A stretch of DNA of 64,000 nt, from contig CAVQBL010000016.1 of NCBI GenBank assembly GCA_963710715.1, positions 570,272 through 634,271 of the forward strand, read 5' to 3'. The stretch comes from CAVQBL01 sp963710715 (GTDB lineage: Bacteria; Pseudomonadota; Gammaproteobacteria; DSM-16500). Made by a program: the position numbers and the translations under genes. A model generated the notes under the pieces. The model did no database searches. It saw only the letters and a list, made by a program, of their open reading frames with translations, and had not been told where the DNA came from. Below, in pieces: positions 56,066 to 64,000 of this stretch (the stretch's first letter is position 1; each line of letters opens with the position of its first letter).

Positions 56066-57178
56066 GTGAGCCTAGACCATGAAAAACCGGAGTCTATCGA
56101 AGCGCGCTACAACCATTACAGGAGTATTAAAGACGAGGATGCAGCAGCTTTTTTAGCTTATAAGATTGTTATTCAAAAAGGTGGTCCCAAAAAAGCATTT
56201 AGTTATGCTAACTATATTATTAACGAACTTAGCGATTATTCGCTTAGAATATTTTATCGTCATCTGCTGAAGCATAATGTGAAAGATCGTTTAGATGATA
56301 TGTTTTTTTATGAACAAGCACAACTTTTTCGTACAGAGAAAGCGTATATTTTTGAAAATAATGACAGGGACAAAAAACTTGCTATACCTCTTCATTCGAT
56401 TAAAAAGGCAATGCAGCGAGAACAAGAGCTGCAAGATAGTATCTTAAAGAATTTTTATGAACGTTTTACTGCTTGTCGTGTTCAGGTTGATATAAAGAAA
56501 GTTAAGAACACTATGCAAAAAATAAAGGAAGACCTCGAGAGCTATAGCGACACCCACAAAAATAATATCGATGTGCAAAAATTGCTATACAAATGTAATT
56601 TTTTCCTTGAAAAGATAAATAATAAAGCTTCCCTGCCAAAACCAGCGTCTAAGGAAAGCCTTGTGGTACAAGCCGCACGAGACGGTTATTTTTGGGCGTT
56701 GAATGTGCTTTATAAAAAATATGAAAAAGAAGATAGCCGTGCATCTTTATTAGCTTGTATGATTGCACTTCATCCTGATACTGGTTTTTTTACATATCAT
56801 GCGATGAAGAAGAGGATTGAGGATGTCATACAGGGAGAAAAAAAAGGTTCCTATCGTTACCTAAGGAATCAATTTTATTTATCGTTGCTAAAAGATGAAA
56901 ATCAGCAATATAGTGGCGACATAAGTAAAGCAATTTTTCAATTATGGGGTAAACGAAGAAATATAATGTCCTATATAGATAATACTTCTAAAAAGATTTT
57001 GAATAACATAGATGATTCGATGGATAGAGCAGCAAGCAGTATTTTCAGTGATGATAGACGTAAGAAAGGTGAGCTTCTTTATTTTAGGCAAATAATCCCA
57101 GAGGATTATTCAAAATGGTTTATTGCTGTGGAAGTAAAACCAGAGCAGCAAGTTCCGCGGACGGCGCCACGTAAATAA
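56066..57178 (+). CDS. 370-residue hypothetical protein, candidate effector
   Basis: GTG start at 56066 preceded by GAGGTG. Charged helical protein without signal peptide: AAAFLAYKIVIQKGGPKKAF, LRIFYRHLLKHNVKDRLDDM, LVVQAARDGYFWALNVLYKK, SLLACMIALHPDTGFF. The last is reminiscent of Sel1/TPR-type repeats but too weak to assign. C-terminus VPRTAPRK. The promoter has a PmrA-type box and perfect -10. Function unknown. Confidence 0.78.
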   Translation: MSLDHEKPESIEARYNHYRSIKDEDAAAFLAYKIVIQKGGPKKAFSYANYIINELSDYSLRIFYRHLLKHNVKDRLDDMFFYEQAQLFRTEKAYIFENNDRDKKLAIPLHSIKKAMQREQELQDSILKNFYERFTACRVQVDIKKVKNTMQKIKEDLESYSDTHKNNIDVQKLLYKCNFFLEKINNKASLPKPASKESLVVQAARDGYFWALNVLYKKYEKEDSRASLLACMIALHPDTGFFTYHAMKKRIEDVIQGEKKGSYRYLRNQFYLSLLKDENQQYSGDISKAIFQLWGKRRNIMSYIDNTSKKILNNIDDSMDRAASSIFSDDRRKKGELLYFRQIIPEDYSKWFIAVEVKPEQQVPRTAPRK

Positions 57179-57449
57179 TAGGGTCTGTTTACATTTCGCT
57201 ATGCCGACCCGAGTCGAAATCCTTCTATCAATACCGCACAGGGATCCCCTTGTCTTCGGGCGCATAGCACCTCTTGTTTCTCTAAAAATTCGTGCGCGCC
57301 CTTTGCAATACTTGCGTCCGTATTCAATAAGCAATTGATTTTATGGAAGTCTTTTTTCTCACGGGCTACAAGTGCTTCTTGGTAAATCACCTATAATTAA
57401 TGTGGATAAGGGGTTTTTGCAGAGGAGAAGTAATGCAGGAGATATGACA
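57179..57449. other. Gap with a mobile-element-like end and an ORF fragment
   Basis: Begins with GGGTCTGTTTACATTTCGCT, then ATGCCGA, matching one arm and loop of the hairpin at 28290-28332. On the minus strand 57199-57390 is open for 63 codons (LVAREKKDFHKINCLLNTD, LEKQEVLCARRQGDPCAVL) with a GTG start and no ribosome site; it may be the scrap of a larger gene. Unrecognised. Confidence 0.4.
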
Positions 57450-57734
57450 ATGAAACCTATTCGACTATTTCTCTTTCTAGGATTTATTTTAGGCGCGCTC
57501 ACAGGTTGTGTAAGTGGGGTTGACGTTGGCTATCCCTATTACCCAGCAGGTTATTATTACACGGATTTCCCAGATTATTACGATGCTTATTACCCAGATT
57601 ATTACTATTATCCCGGTGTTTATTTGGGTATTGGGTATTCAAATAATTATTATTACCATGGACGCCATGGTAGTTGGGGTTACTGGGGACATGGCCGTGG
57701 TGGTGGATTCCATGGCGGCGGTCGTCACCGCTAG
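57450..57734 (+). CDS. Small Tyr/Gly/His-rich lipoprotein
   Basis: 94 residues from ATG 57450. Signal peptide MKPIRLFLFLGFILGALTGC with lipobox LTGC. The mature part is extremely rich in Tyr, Gly, Pro, Asp and His (YYDAYYPDYYYYPG; GHGRGGGFHGGGRHR). Surface-exposed lipoprotein of unknown role; the His-rich tail could bind metal (speculative). Confidence 0.75.
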   Translation: MKPIRLFLFLGFILGALTGCVSGVDVGYPYYPAGYYYTDFPDYYDAYYPDYYYYPGVYLGIGYSNNYYYHGRHGSWGYWGHGRGGGFHGGGRHR

Positions 57735-57798
57735 ATGGCATGAGTGGCGCACGAGTTTGTTGGCTCACATATAAAAGAAAATATGTGAAGTGGAATTG

Positions 57799-57965
57799 TA
57801 CTCGTCATTGCGAGCCTCACGCTTTAGCTTTATGTGAGGCGTGGCAATCCAGAATGGTGATAAGTTGTAGGCAGTACTGGATTGCGCAGCCTGCCCCAGC
57901 ATGCTTAGATCCCGGCTAAGAGCATGCCGGGAGGGGTCGCAAAAGGCGCTCCTTGCAATGACGGC
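57799..57965. repeat. Palindromic interspersed repeat, variant with inserted hairpin
   Basis: Left end CTCGTCATTGCGAGCCTCAC, GGCAATCCAGAATGGTGATA; right end GGCGCTCCTTGCAATGACGG. A CCCGGC...GCCGGG hairpin sits inside. It ends 23 nt before the DoxX ATG. Confidence 0.82.
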
Positions 57966-57988
57966 TCATTTTTAATTAAGGAAAAAAT

Positions 57989-58363
57989 ATGGATAGCCTA
58001 TTTTCAGTTTTAACAATCTTGGCGCATTCTTTTATTGGCTTTTATTTTGTATTTTTTGGTATTTGGAATGTCTACCATTGGTTTCCCATTTTAGAAACCA
58101 TGACAGAAAAAAATATTCCTCACCCTTATCTGGTTTTGCCTATAGGTATTGCATGGGAAATCATTGCAGGTGTCATGATTATTTGTGGAATTTACGTTAC
58201 ATTGGCTGCCGTGTTATTAATTCCGTTTACTATTATTTCTGTTGTTATGTTTCATCCATTTTGGAAACTGGAAGGAGAGCGGCAGATTTCGAGTTTAATT
58301 GTATTTATTACCAATATAACAGTGACTATAGGAGCGTTGTTATTGTTAATAGGGAGCGGTTGA
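57989..58363 (+). CDS. DoxX-family membrane protein
   Basis: 124 residues, four membrane helices (FSVLTILAHSFIGFYFVFFG; LPIGIAWEIIAGVMIICGIY; AAVLLIPFTIISVVMFHPFW; SSLIVFITNITVTIGALLLL). HPFWKLEGE and the early helix match DoxX/YphA-type proteins, linked to redox or membrane stress. AAGGAAAA precedes the ATG. Convergent with the 1078-residue gene, 8 nt apart. Confidence 0.8.
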   Translation: MDSLFSVLTILAHSFIGFYFVFFGIWNVYHWFPILETMTEKNIPHPYLVLPIGIAWEIIAGVMIICGIYVTLAAVLLIPFTIISVVMFHPFWKLEGERQISSLIVFITNITVTIGALLLLIGSG

Positions 58364-58371
58364 AGTTATTA

Positions 58372-61300
58372 TTAGCCGAAGTTTCGCCTCAAAGCTGCAA
58401 GCAGAAAAGTTTCACTCCGAGCTGCATTCTGTTCCTTGCTAGAACGATTTTCTGTTGGTTTGATTGAAGAGGATGATTGCTGCTCAGGAGAAGAACTCAA
58501 TTTAAACCAATCTCCCCGAAAGATATCTTTTGGCGAGGAATTTTTCACATCAGTTTTATTACCAGTTTCTTTTCTCACATCATCACTATTGAATTGGAAT
58601 TGAGGTTCTTCCTGTATTTTATTGGTTACCGCTCCAAGTTTTTTTAGAATAGCGACACTAGTAGAGATGTCATCAATCTCAGATATAAAATCTTTGCCGA
58701 ACTCACGAATGTTTTTGAAAAGGTGGTATTTCTTGCCTTCTAAGATTCCAGAGTCAGATAAATGTTTTAATATTGTAATAATATTATTTATTTGGTTAAA
58801 AATAGAGTCTTTATAAACTTTTTCATAATAATCTTCATCAATTTCTAAAGCTGTATCAAGCTTATTAATTAATGTTTTAAGAGGTTTCTCAAGTTGTTCA
58901 CTAAGAAGAGCATTGTGTCGACCAAGCCCAAGTAGTTTTTGCCACCATGACCTGCGGAAATAGTTATCTGATTTATATAGTATTTCCCTGATCGTTCCTC
59001 TCAATGCACTTAAGGAAATTTTTTGATTTTGTTGTGCCGTCGTTCTAGCTTCACCGGCTTTGTGGATATGAATTTGTTTTAGATGAGTGATTTCTTTAAG
59101 TAGCATCTGTTTGTTGTATTCATCGCTTTTTGTGGAAGAGCCATTAGAATTTGTTGATTTAGGTGAACCAGGTCGAGGTTGTGAAGAAGCCAAAGTAGGA
59201 GAAACAGTCATTTTGTTTTCGGTTGATTTCATATCCATAGAACTATTAGAGCCTGATTGTGCTCTGGTTGAGCCATTAGAATCTGATTTTGCTCTGTTGA
59301 TTGCAGAGTGCCAAGATTCTTGACTGGTGGGTGTTGAGGAAGAAGTTCTTGATGAGGAACGAGTTGATGCTGATTTAGTAAGACTTTCTACTTCTGTGTC
59401 TTCTTCAGATGCTTTCATGTTTGTAGCGCTTTGAACTTTCTTTAGTATTTCTCTACTTGTTCCGTCAAGTTTATCAATATTAGTGGAAGGCTGCTGGTTA
59501 AGCGCAGCATCTAAAATTGCGAGTTTTTCGGGCTTCAGCGTTCCCATATGTGTGATTGCAGCATTGAGATCAAGGACATCATCGTTAGCATCTGTCGATA
59601 CTTTTGTCGATGCAGTAAAAACTGGCGTGCTTGAGCCGCTTTCTTCGCGGTCACTGTCACTTGATGTCATATCGCCAGTGATGATGGTTGGTGCTGCTAT
59701 CGACATGCTGGGGCGAGAAATATGGCCGCTTTGTCCTTGCGCTTTATCCTCTGTGATATCTTCATCATCTTTCTTAAAGTCCAGAAGATCGTCATTGTCG
59801 TCTGCTGCAGCAACATTGGCTGTTGTTGCTGTAGCTTTATCAGAAGAGTCTACTGCTGCTGCAGAAGACCCTACTAGCATGGTAGCTAGTTTTATATTAA
59901 TGCTATCTAGTTCTTTGCCTGTGTGGTTGACTTGGTTGCTAACCTTAAGCTCTTCAAGATTTTTATTTTTGCCAATGACTTGTAATATCTTATTGAGATT
60001 ATCAATAAGATGTTGGGCGAAAGTTTTGTCTCTACCTTCTGCTAGCATCTTGTCTATGTCACAGCAATTTTTAGTGAATTCAGCTAGCTTTGTTTTGTCG
60101 TCTGCAAATAAGAAAAAGAAAGGCTCATATAGAGAAAATAATAAATCATTCATTTTACGTTTAAACGTATTAATGCAATCTTTTAGCGCTGGTAAGAAGC
60201 TAGAAATATCAGTATTAGTGGGATCTTTTAGATTTTTTAGCACGTCTAAGAAGCGAGTAGAAAAATCAATATTAGTGGGTTGTTGTATTAGCGCTATTAA
60301 ATTAGCATAATCTATTTGGATGTTAGAAGCATCACCCGGTTGGAGGATATTTTGGATAATGTGGCATACAGTGTGAAGGAATATAGCATCCTTTGCTGGA
60401 TTATCCCATTCTTCATTATTGCTTAATTGGTTTTCGAATTTTTCCAAAAGACCCTGTATTTTTTTATTCAACGCATCATTGCCTGCTAATTTTTTTATAA
60501 AACTCTGTGTTTTTTCATTCAATGCATCATCGCTTAATTCTTCTTTTACAAGTTTTTTCACAAAACTCTGAAAAATCTCTGTGTTTTTACTCAATAGGAA
60601 TTCATCATCGCTTAATTTTTCTTCTTTACGTTCTTTTTCCACAAAACTCTGTATTTCTTTGTTATGGCCGAGGCTTGTCCAGCTTTTTTTAAGGTTTTTC
60701 ACCAAATTTTTTATTTTATTATTCAACTTATTGTTCAAATTACTTGACGCTTCTTTAAACTGCCTCACAAAATCCTGTATTTCTTTATTCAAGGCATCAC
60801 CATTGTCTAATTTTTTTGTAGATGCTTTTTCAAGAATTTTTAGAAAATAGTCGGCTGAGTTATTTCTAATGTGCTGCAATCCCGTGGAGATGCCATTTTG
60901 TAGAATGGGGTTGAGGGTTTTCTCCTTTAGAAGATTGATAAAGTAATTAAACAATGTCTCACTTAGTTTTTTGGTATCTTCGTCGATAATACAAGGAACA
61001 TTTTTTTCACCTAAGGCACGTAAATTGCTAAGGATACGCGTCGCATTCTTGGCATCTTCGATCACCCCCTCGTTTTTGAGTAAATGTGGGGCTAATATAG
61101 CAATATTATGTATAATTTTTGCTGTATTACTTGTGTATTTTTTTTCGCCAGGCTTTAGAGATGCATAACTATACAACTCATTTTCATCGCATTTTTCTTC
61201 GGAAGGAATGAAAGGGGAAACTTCTTTAACAAGTTTTTTGGTTAGCTCCTGTTGTCTAATCGTGCTCAGAAGGTTAGTAAGATTAATTAAGTAATGAACC

Positions 61301-61608
61301 AATTTCTCATCTAGTTTTTTGGTATTTATGTTGATAATAGGAGGAACATCTTTTTCACCTAAGGCATTTAAATTGTTCTGAATACTTGATACATCAGAGT
61401 TGTTATTCTCGATTACCTCTTTTTTGAGTAACCATATGGCTGATCTACTAATATTATATATAATTTTTGCTGTATTAGTTGTATATCCCTTTGCGTCAGG
61501 TTGTACGACTGCAATAAGATACAACCCTTCAGCCTTATCAGCATCCTCAGGAATAAAACGGGAAACTTCGTCAATAAGCTTGCTGAAATCCTGTTGTTCA
61601 TTGCCCAT
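58372..61608 (-). CDS. 1078-residue hypothetical protein with internal repeats, candidate effector
   Basis: The largest effector-like protein here. Residues ~1-110 and ~115-230 are a tandem repeat: SRFIPEDADKAEGLYLIAVV / SPFIPSEEKCDENELYSYAS, NTAKIIYNISRSAIWLLKKE / NTAKIIHNIAILAPHLLKNE, NNLNALGEKDVPPIININTK / SNLRALGEKNVPCIIDEDTK. Residues ~290-400 repeat a shorter unit (EIQSFVEKERKEEKLSDDEF; TQSFIKKLAGNDALNKKIQG). Then a helical domain, a Ser/Thr/Asp-rich linker (~600-830), and a C-terminal domain (YFRRSWWQKLLGLGRHNALL) ending SETFLLAALRRNFG. No catalytic motif seen. A PmrA-type box lies 74 nt upstream. Confidence 0.8.
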   Translation of the reverse strand: MGNEQQDFSKLIDEVSRFIPEDADKAEGLYLIAVVQPDAKGYTTNTAKIIYNISRSAIWLLKKEVIENNNSDVSSIQNNLNALGEKDVPPIININTKKLDEKLVHYLINLTNLLSTIRQQELTKKLVKEVSPFIPSEEKCDENELYSYASLKPGEKKYTSNTAKIIHNIAILAPHLLKNEGVIEDAKNATRILSNLRALGEKNVPCIIDEDTKKLSETLFNYFINLLKEKTLNPILQNGISTGLQHIRNNSADYFLKILEKASTKKLDNGDALNKEIQDFVRQFKEASSNLNNKLNNKIKNLVKNLKKSWTSLGHNKEIQSFVEKERKEEKLSDDEFLLSKNTEIFQSFVKKLVKEELSDDALNEKTQSFIKKLAGNDALNKKIQGLLEKFENQLSNNEEWDNPAKDAIFLHTVCHIIQNILQPGDASNIQIDYANLIALIQQPTNIDFSTRFLDVLKNLKDPTNTDISSFLPALKDCINTFKRKMNDLLFSLYEPFFFLFADDKTKLAEFTKNCCDIDKMLAEGRDKTFAQHLIDNLNKILQVIGKNKNLEELKVSNQVNHTGKELDSINIKLATMLVGSSAAAVDSSDKATATTANVAAADDNDDLLDFKKDDEDITEDKAQGQSGHISRPSMSIAAPTIITGDMTSSDSDREESGSSTPVFTASTKVSTDANDDVLDLNAAITHMGTLKPEKLAILDAALNQQPSTNIDKLDGTSREILKKVQSATNMKASEEDTEVESLTKSASTRSSSRTSSSTPTSQESWHSAINRAKSDSNGSTRAQSGSNSSMDMKSTENKMTVSPTLASSQPRPGSPKSTNSNGSSTKSDEYNKQMLLKEITHLKQIHIHKAGEARTTAQQNQKISLSALRGTIREILYKSDNYFRRSWWQKLLGLGRHNALLSEQLEKPLKTLINKLDTALEIDEDYYEKVYKDSIFNQINNIITILKHLSDSGILEGKKYHLFKNIREFGKDFISEIDDISTSVAILKKLGAVTNKIQEEPQFQFNSDDVRKETGNKTDVKNSSPKDIFRGDWFKLSSSPEQQSSSSIKPTENRSSKEQNAARSETFLLAALRRNFG

Positions 61609-61681
61609 AGTGTATTACCCTAAAATGTTGAAACGTTTAAAAAACTCCTTATTTTTCTTATGAAATGCTACCATGATAACA

Positions 61682-61697
61682 TTAAGGAAATATTAAG
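61682..61697 (-). promoter_or_regulatory. PmrA-type box upstream of the 1078-residue protein gene
   Basis: Minus strand CTTAA-TATTTC-CTTAA, identical in core to the box at 55818-55833. Confidence 0.75.
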
Positions 61698-62110
61698 AAA
61701 ACAGCGTAAAATTACCCTAATTTTTCAATGGCTTATCTCTTAAGTTTTGCACCTTAATAAGTCAGCTGGCGCTTACTCGGGCGGTCAATTAAAAATTCAA
61801 TGTTTTCATTGAGTTAATCGATTCCCTCTTACTGCATTTCAGCAGCAAGAGCATGAAAAATTAAACCATTAGTATACCGCTGAAAATTCTGCTAGCATAC
61901 ATAAATTAAACAATTTGTAGACTGTTATGAAATCACATAGCCAATCATTAAATGCGCAAAATAACGTGATTACGCTCTTAGCGTGTGGCTATGCCGCATC
62001 TTATTCATACTATCGCTTATAATCTGCCCTAGGCAGATAACTTATCGCCTCCTGGCGAGGCAACAATACGCAAATAAATCAAAATGTTACAAATAAAATA
62101 TGCCCTTCAC
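61698..62110. other. Intergenic stretch without recognised features
   Basis: About 410 bases. Small inverted repeats (CTGCCCTAGGCAG near 62021; CGCCTCCTGGCGAGG near 62048) but no ORF, tRNA-like fold or promoter motif that I can support. Confidence 0.4.
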
Positions 62111-62249
62111 ACCGTCATTGCGAGGAGCGCCTTTTGCGACGAAGCAATCCAGGAGAACACCGGTACGTTCCCCTGGATTGCTTCACCCTGCTGAGGAGCG
62201 CAGGGCTCGCAATGACGAGTTCTTTTCAAAAGAATCGTGAATAGTTACT
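62111..62249. repeat. Palindromic interspersed repeat, full form, upstream of phhA
   Basis: ACCGTCATTGCGAGGAGCGC ... GAAGCAATCCAGG, CCCCTGGATTGCTTC ... GGCTCGCAATGACGAGTTC, then AAGAATCGTGAATAGTTAC. It ends 36 nt before the phhA ATG. Confidence 0.88.
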
Positions 62250-62284
62250 ACTTGCTATATGTTTAAGTTTTTGAGGAGTGAAAA

Positions 62285-63062
62285 ATGGCGTACAAAAAGA
62301 CTTCTACTTATACCGCAAAACCCGTTGATGCCAATGGCAATGCTGCTTACACACAAGATGAGAACCGAGTTTGGCATGAATTAATCATACGACAAAATCC
62401 TGTCGTTCAAGGGCGTGCCTGTGATGAATATATTCATGGATTAAAATTATTGAATTTACCTAAAGATCGCATTCCGCAGTGCCATGAAGTTTCTGCTGTA
62501 TTGCGACTACAGCTTGGGCTTTAAAGCCTGTGCCAGCATTGATTCCGTTTGAACGTTTTTTTAATTTACTCGCCAATCGAAAATTTCCTGCAGCGATTTT
62601 TATTAAAGATGCGAAGAAATGGATTACTTGGAAGAGCCCGATATTTTTCATGAAATGTTTGGTCATTGTCCTTTGTTAACGCATAAGGCTTGCGCTGACT
62701 TTACACATGCTTATGGAAAATTAAGTTTAAAAGCATCGCCAGAAGATTATGCTATGTTAGCTAAATTGTATTGGTTCACAATTGAATTTGGTTTAATTAA
62801 AACGGATGCGGGTTTGCGTGCGTATGGTGGCGGTATTCTTTTTTCCATGAGTGAAACAAAATATTGTGTAGAAAGTCCAGTCCCACAACGTAAACCATTT
62901 GATGTATTAGATGTATTAAGAACGCCATATCGAATTGATATTATGCAGCCAATTTATTTTGTAATAGATAATATGGATGTATTATTTCAATTGACGGATA
63001 TGGATTTGATTGGCTTGACTCGTGTAGCACGCCGCTTAGGTATGCATCAGCCACTTTATTAA
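62285..63062 (+). CDS. phhA: Phenylalanine 4-hydroxylase (two one-base frameshifts)
   Basis: Pterin-dependent, iron-containing enzyme converting phenylalanine to tyrosine. Piece 1 (62285-62524): NRVWHELIIRQNPVVQGRAC, LNLPKDRIPQCHEVSAVLR. A shift near 62505 leads to TTAWALKPVPALIPFERFFN, then LLANRKFPAAIF; a second near 62615 leads to MDYLEEPDIFHEMFGHCPLL with the two iron His, then ADFTHAYGK and LYWFTIEFGLI with the iron Glu. About 259 residues when corrected, normal for the bacterial enzyme. GAGGAG precedes the ATG. phhB for cofactor recycling follows. Confidence 0.92.
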
Positions 63063-63244
63063 ACCTAGATTCGGCAGTTAAACCCTACTGCGAGAGGCTA
63101 CTGCATTGAACTTAGTCATTTTTTTTTGGTATTTTTTGGCTCACCGTACAGGAGAGTACTGCCTTCGCCAAAAAATACCAAAAAAATGCCTACCTTCAAC
63201 GCATTAGCCTCTCTCGCTACGGGTTTAACTGCCGAATCTAGGTT
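63062..63244. repeat. Long hairpin (about 80-nt arms) between phhA and phhB
   Basis: Left arm ACCTAGATTCGGCAGTTAAA to GGTATTTTTTGGC (63063-63140); right arm GCCAAAAAATACC to TTTAACTGCCGAATCTAGGT (63167-63243). A few mismatches; loop about 25 nt. Too long for an ordinary terminator. Confidence 0.85.
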
Positions 63245-63266
63245 AAAAATAGGAGTTTAAGATTTT

Positions 63267-63599
63267 ATGCAGGAATTACATACAATACGTTGTGTGGCGT
63301 GTGAAGGTGGCGTACCTCCTTTAACGAAAGATGAAATTAATAAATTGTTGACACAACTCAAAGATTGGCAAGTCAGCAAAGACGGTAAATCGATTAGCAA
63401 ACGTTTCTCATTTAAAGGTTTTTATAAAACCATGGCGTTTGTCAACGCAATTGCTTGGATTGCAAATCAGGAAAATCATCACCCTGATTTGCAAGTGGGT
63501 TACGATTACTGCATAGTGCAATATACAACACATGCTATCAATGGCTTATCAAAAAATGATTTTATTTGTGCGGCGAAGGTGGATGTGTTGCTCTTTTGA
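63267..63599 (+). CDS. phhB: Pterin-4a-carbinolamine dehydratase
   Basis: 110 residues. Recycles the hydroxylated pterin made by PhhA. Motifs: CVACEGGVPPLTKDEINKLL, then KRFSFKGFYKTMAFVNAIAW and NHHPDLQVGYDYCIVQYTTH, with the catalytic His pair in NHHPD. Follows phhA across the long hairpin. Confidence 0.93.
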   Translation: MQELHTIRCVACEGGVPPLTKDEINKLLTQLKDWQVSKDGKSISKRFSFKGFYKTMAFVNAIAWIANQENHHPDLQVGYDYCIVQYTTHAINGLSKNDFICAAKVDVLLF

Positions 63600-63648
63600 C
63601 AAGTGATCAGTTATAATAATCTTACTTGTAAGATTAAAGGAGATTCTT

Positions 63649-63911
63649 ATGAAAACACTTGCAACTACCAAAATGTCTTCTAAAGGCCAAGTTGTTATTC
63701 CTGAAGAAATTAGGAAAACATTAAACTTAACAGAGGGAAATCAGTTTGTTGTTTTAGGCGAAAAAGACGTTATTATATTAAAGATAGTAACCCCTCCTTC
63801 CATGAAGGATTTCGACCATCTTATTCTAAAGCAAGATCTGAAGCAAAAAAAATCGGTTTAAAAAAAGCAGATATTCAAAAAGTTATTAAAAAAACCAGAA
63901 AAGAAAAATAA
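63649..63911 (+). CDS. AbrB/MazE-family antitoxin (one-base frameshift near the end)
   Basis: DNA-binding swapped-hairpin antitoxin: TKMSSKGQVVIPEEIRKTLN, then LTEGNQFVVLGEKDVIILK. As written it stops at 63861; a one-base shift near 63825 gives the normal tail SKARSEAKKIGLKKADIQKV, then IKKTRKEK, ending TAA 63909-63911, 2 nt before the toxin ATG. Good ribosome site (AAAGGAG). It represses its own operon and neutralises the toxin (family knowledge). Confidence 0.85.
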
Positions 63912-63913
63912 TT

Positions 63914-64000
63914 ATGCACATTATTTTGGATACGAATGTTTTTATTTCAGGGATATTTTGGTCTGGCCCACCTTATAAAATTTTAAAAGCGTGGAACATG
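63914..64000 (+). CDS. PIN-domain toxin, 5' end only
   Basis: The first 29 codons read MHIILDTNVFISGIFWSGPP, then YKILKAWNM, with the first catalytic Asp in LDTNVFISG. This is the start of the PIN ribonuclease toxin family often paired with AbrB antitoxins. The window ends inside the gene. Confidence 0.8.
   Translation, partial: MHIILDTNVFISGIFWSGPPYKILKAWNM

Noticed and set aside
57199..57390. Transposase fragment
   Set aside because: The 63-codon minus-strand frame shows no DDE or helix-turn-helix motif; only the neighbouring end sequence hints at a mobile element.
59483..60310. 275-codon plus-strand ORF opposite the 1078-residue gene
   Set aside because: It is the antisense shadow of a Ser/Asp-rich coding region; its Ser/Leu-rich translation has no domain features and no ribosome site.
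1..64000. CRISPR array
   Set aside because: The repeats found are long palindromes scattered singly; no series of short direct repeats with regular spacers was seen.
1..64000. tRNA or rRNA genes
   Set aside because: I noticed no cloverleaf with GTTCAATTC-type T-arm in the intergenic gaps and no rRNA-like sequence; a covariance search was not possible.

Overview
The window looks like AT-rich chromosome of a gammaproteobacterium in the order Legionellales (Legionella/Coxiella/Aquicella/Berkiella-like). Reasons: an icmH/dotU-icmF pair, Legionellales-type housekeeping genes (fis, prmA, accB-accC, rsmJ, dedA, a stand-alone gspC/lspC, gloB, phhA-phhB), and many large unknown proteins of host-interaction type whose promoters share one motif, CTTAA-N6-CTTAA, the form known for the PmrA box that controls Dot/Icm effectors in Legionella and Coxiella.

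Layout. (1) 1-14.8 kb, minus strand: part of a trans-AT polyketide synthase. From its 5' end it reads KS1 - degenerate AT-like segment - ECH - ACP - KS2 - DH - KR - ACP - KS3 - DH - ACP - KS4 - DH - ACP - KS5 (leaves the window). Modules 3 and 4 are close copies of each other and parts of the DH/ACP are almost identical, pointing to recent module duplication or gene conversion. Many one-base indels break the frame, densest at 3.65-7.5 kb and 13.4-14.8 kb. (2) 15.0-19.8 kb: accessory enzymes upstream of the synthase on the same strand (ACP, FadB/FadJ-like hydratase-dehydrogenase, SDR reductase), facing an inverted, decaying copy (ACP, a scrap of the hydratase) joined to a broken acyl-CoA dehydrogenase. 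A 139-bp near-perfect palindrome sits between the two ACP genes. (3) 20-23.9 kb: a candidate effector and a protein with mitochondrial-carrier-like repeats. (4) 23.9-37.3 kb: icmF-icmH, fis, prmA, accC-accB, dedA, rsmJ, a candidate effector, gspC, a Sel1-repeat lipoprotein and gloB. (5) 37.3-45 kb: further candidate effectors, one with a YopJ/CE-clan His-Asp-Gln-Cys arrangement, and a histone-like protein. (6) 45.1-53.3 kb: a kdp potassium-transport operon (small membrane ORF, kdpF, kdpA, kdpB, kdpC, kdpD) without kdpE. (7) 53.3-61.7 kb: four more candidate effectors with PmrA-type boxes, plus a small lipoprotein and a DoxX protein. (8) 61.7-64 kb: phhA, phhB and an AbrB-PIN toxin-antitoxin pair cut by the window edge.

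Two things cut across the regions. A family of palindromic repeats (core CGTCATTGCGAG...GGCAATCCAG) occurs at five intergenic sites, often 20-40 nt before a start codon, and one related copy encodes the last ~20 residues of KdpC. Second, single-base frameshifts also hit accC, normally essential, and kdpB, phhA and the antitoxin gene, so at least some broken genes here are probably sequence errors rather than true pseudogenes. Two in-frame stops (in the SDR and in an effector-like gene) are substitutions and not explained by indels.
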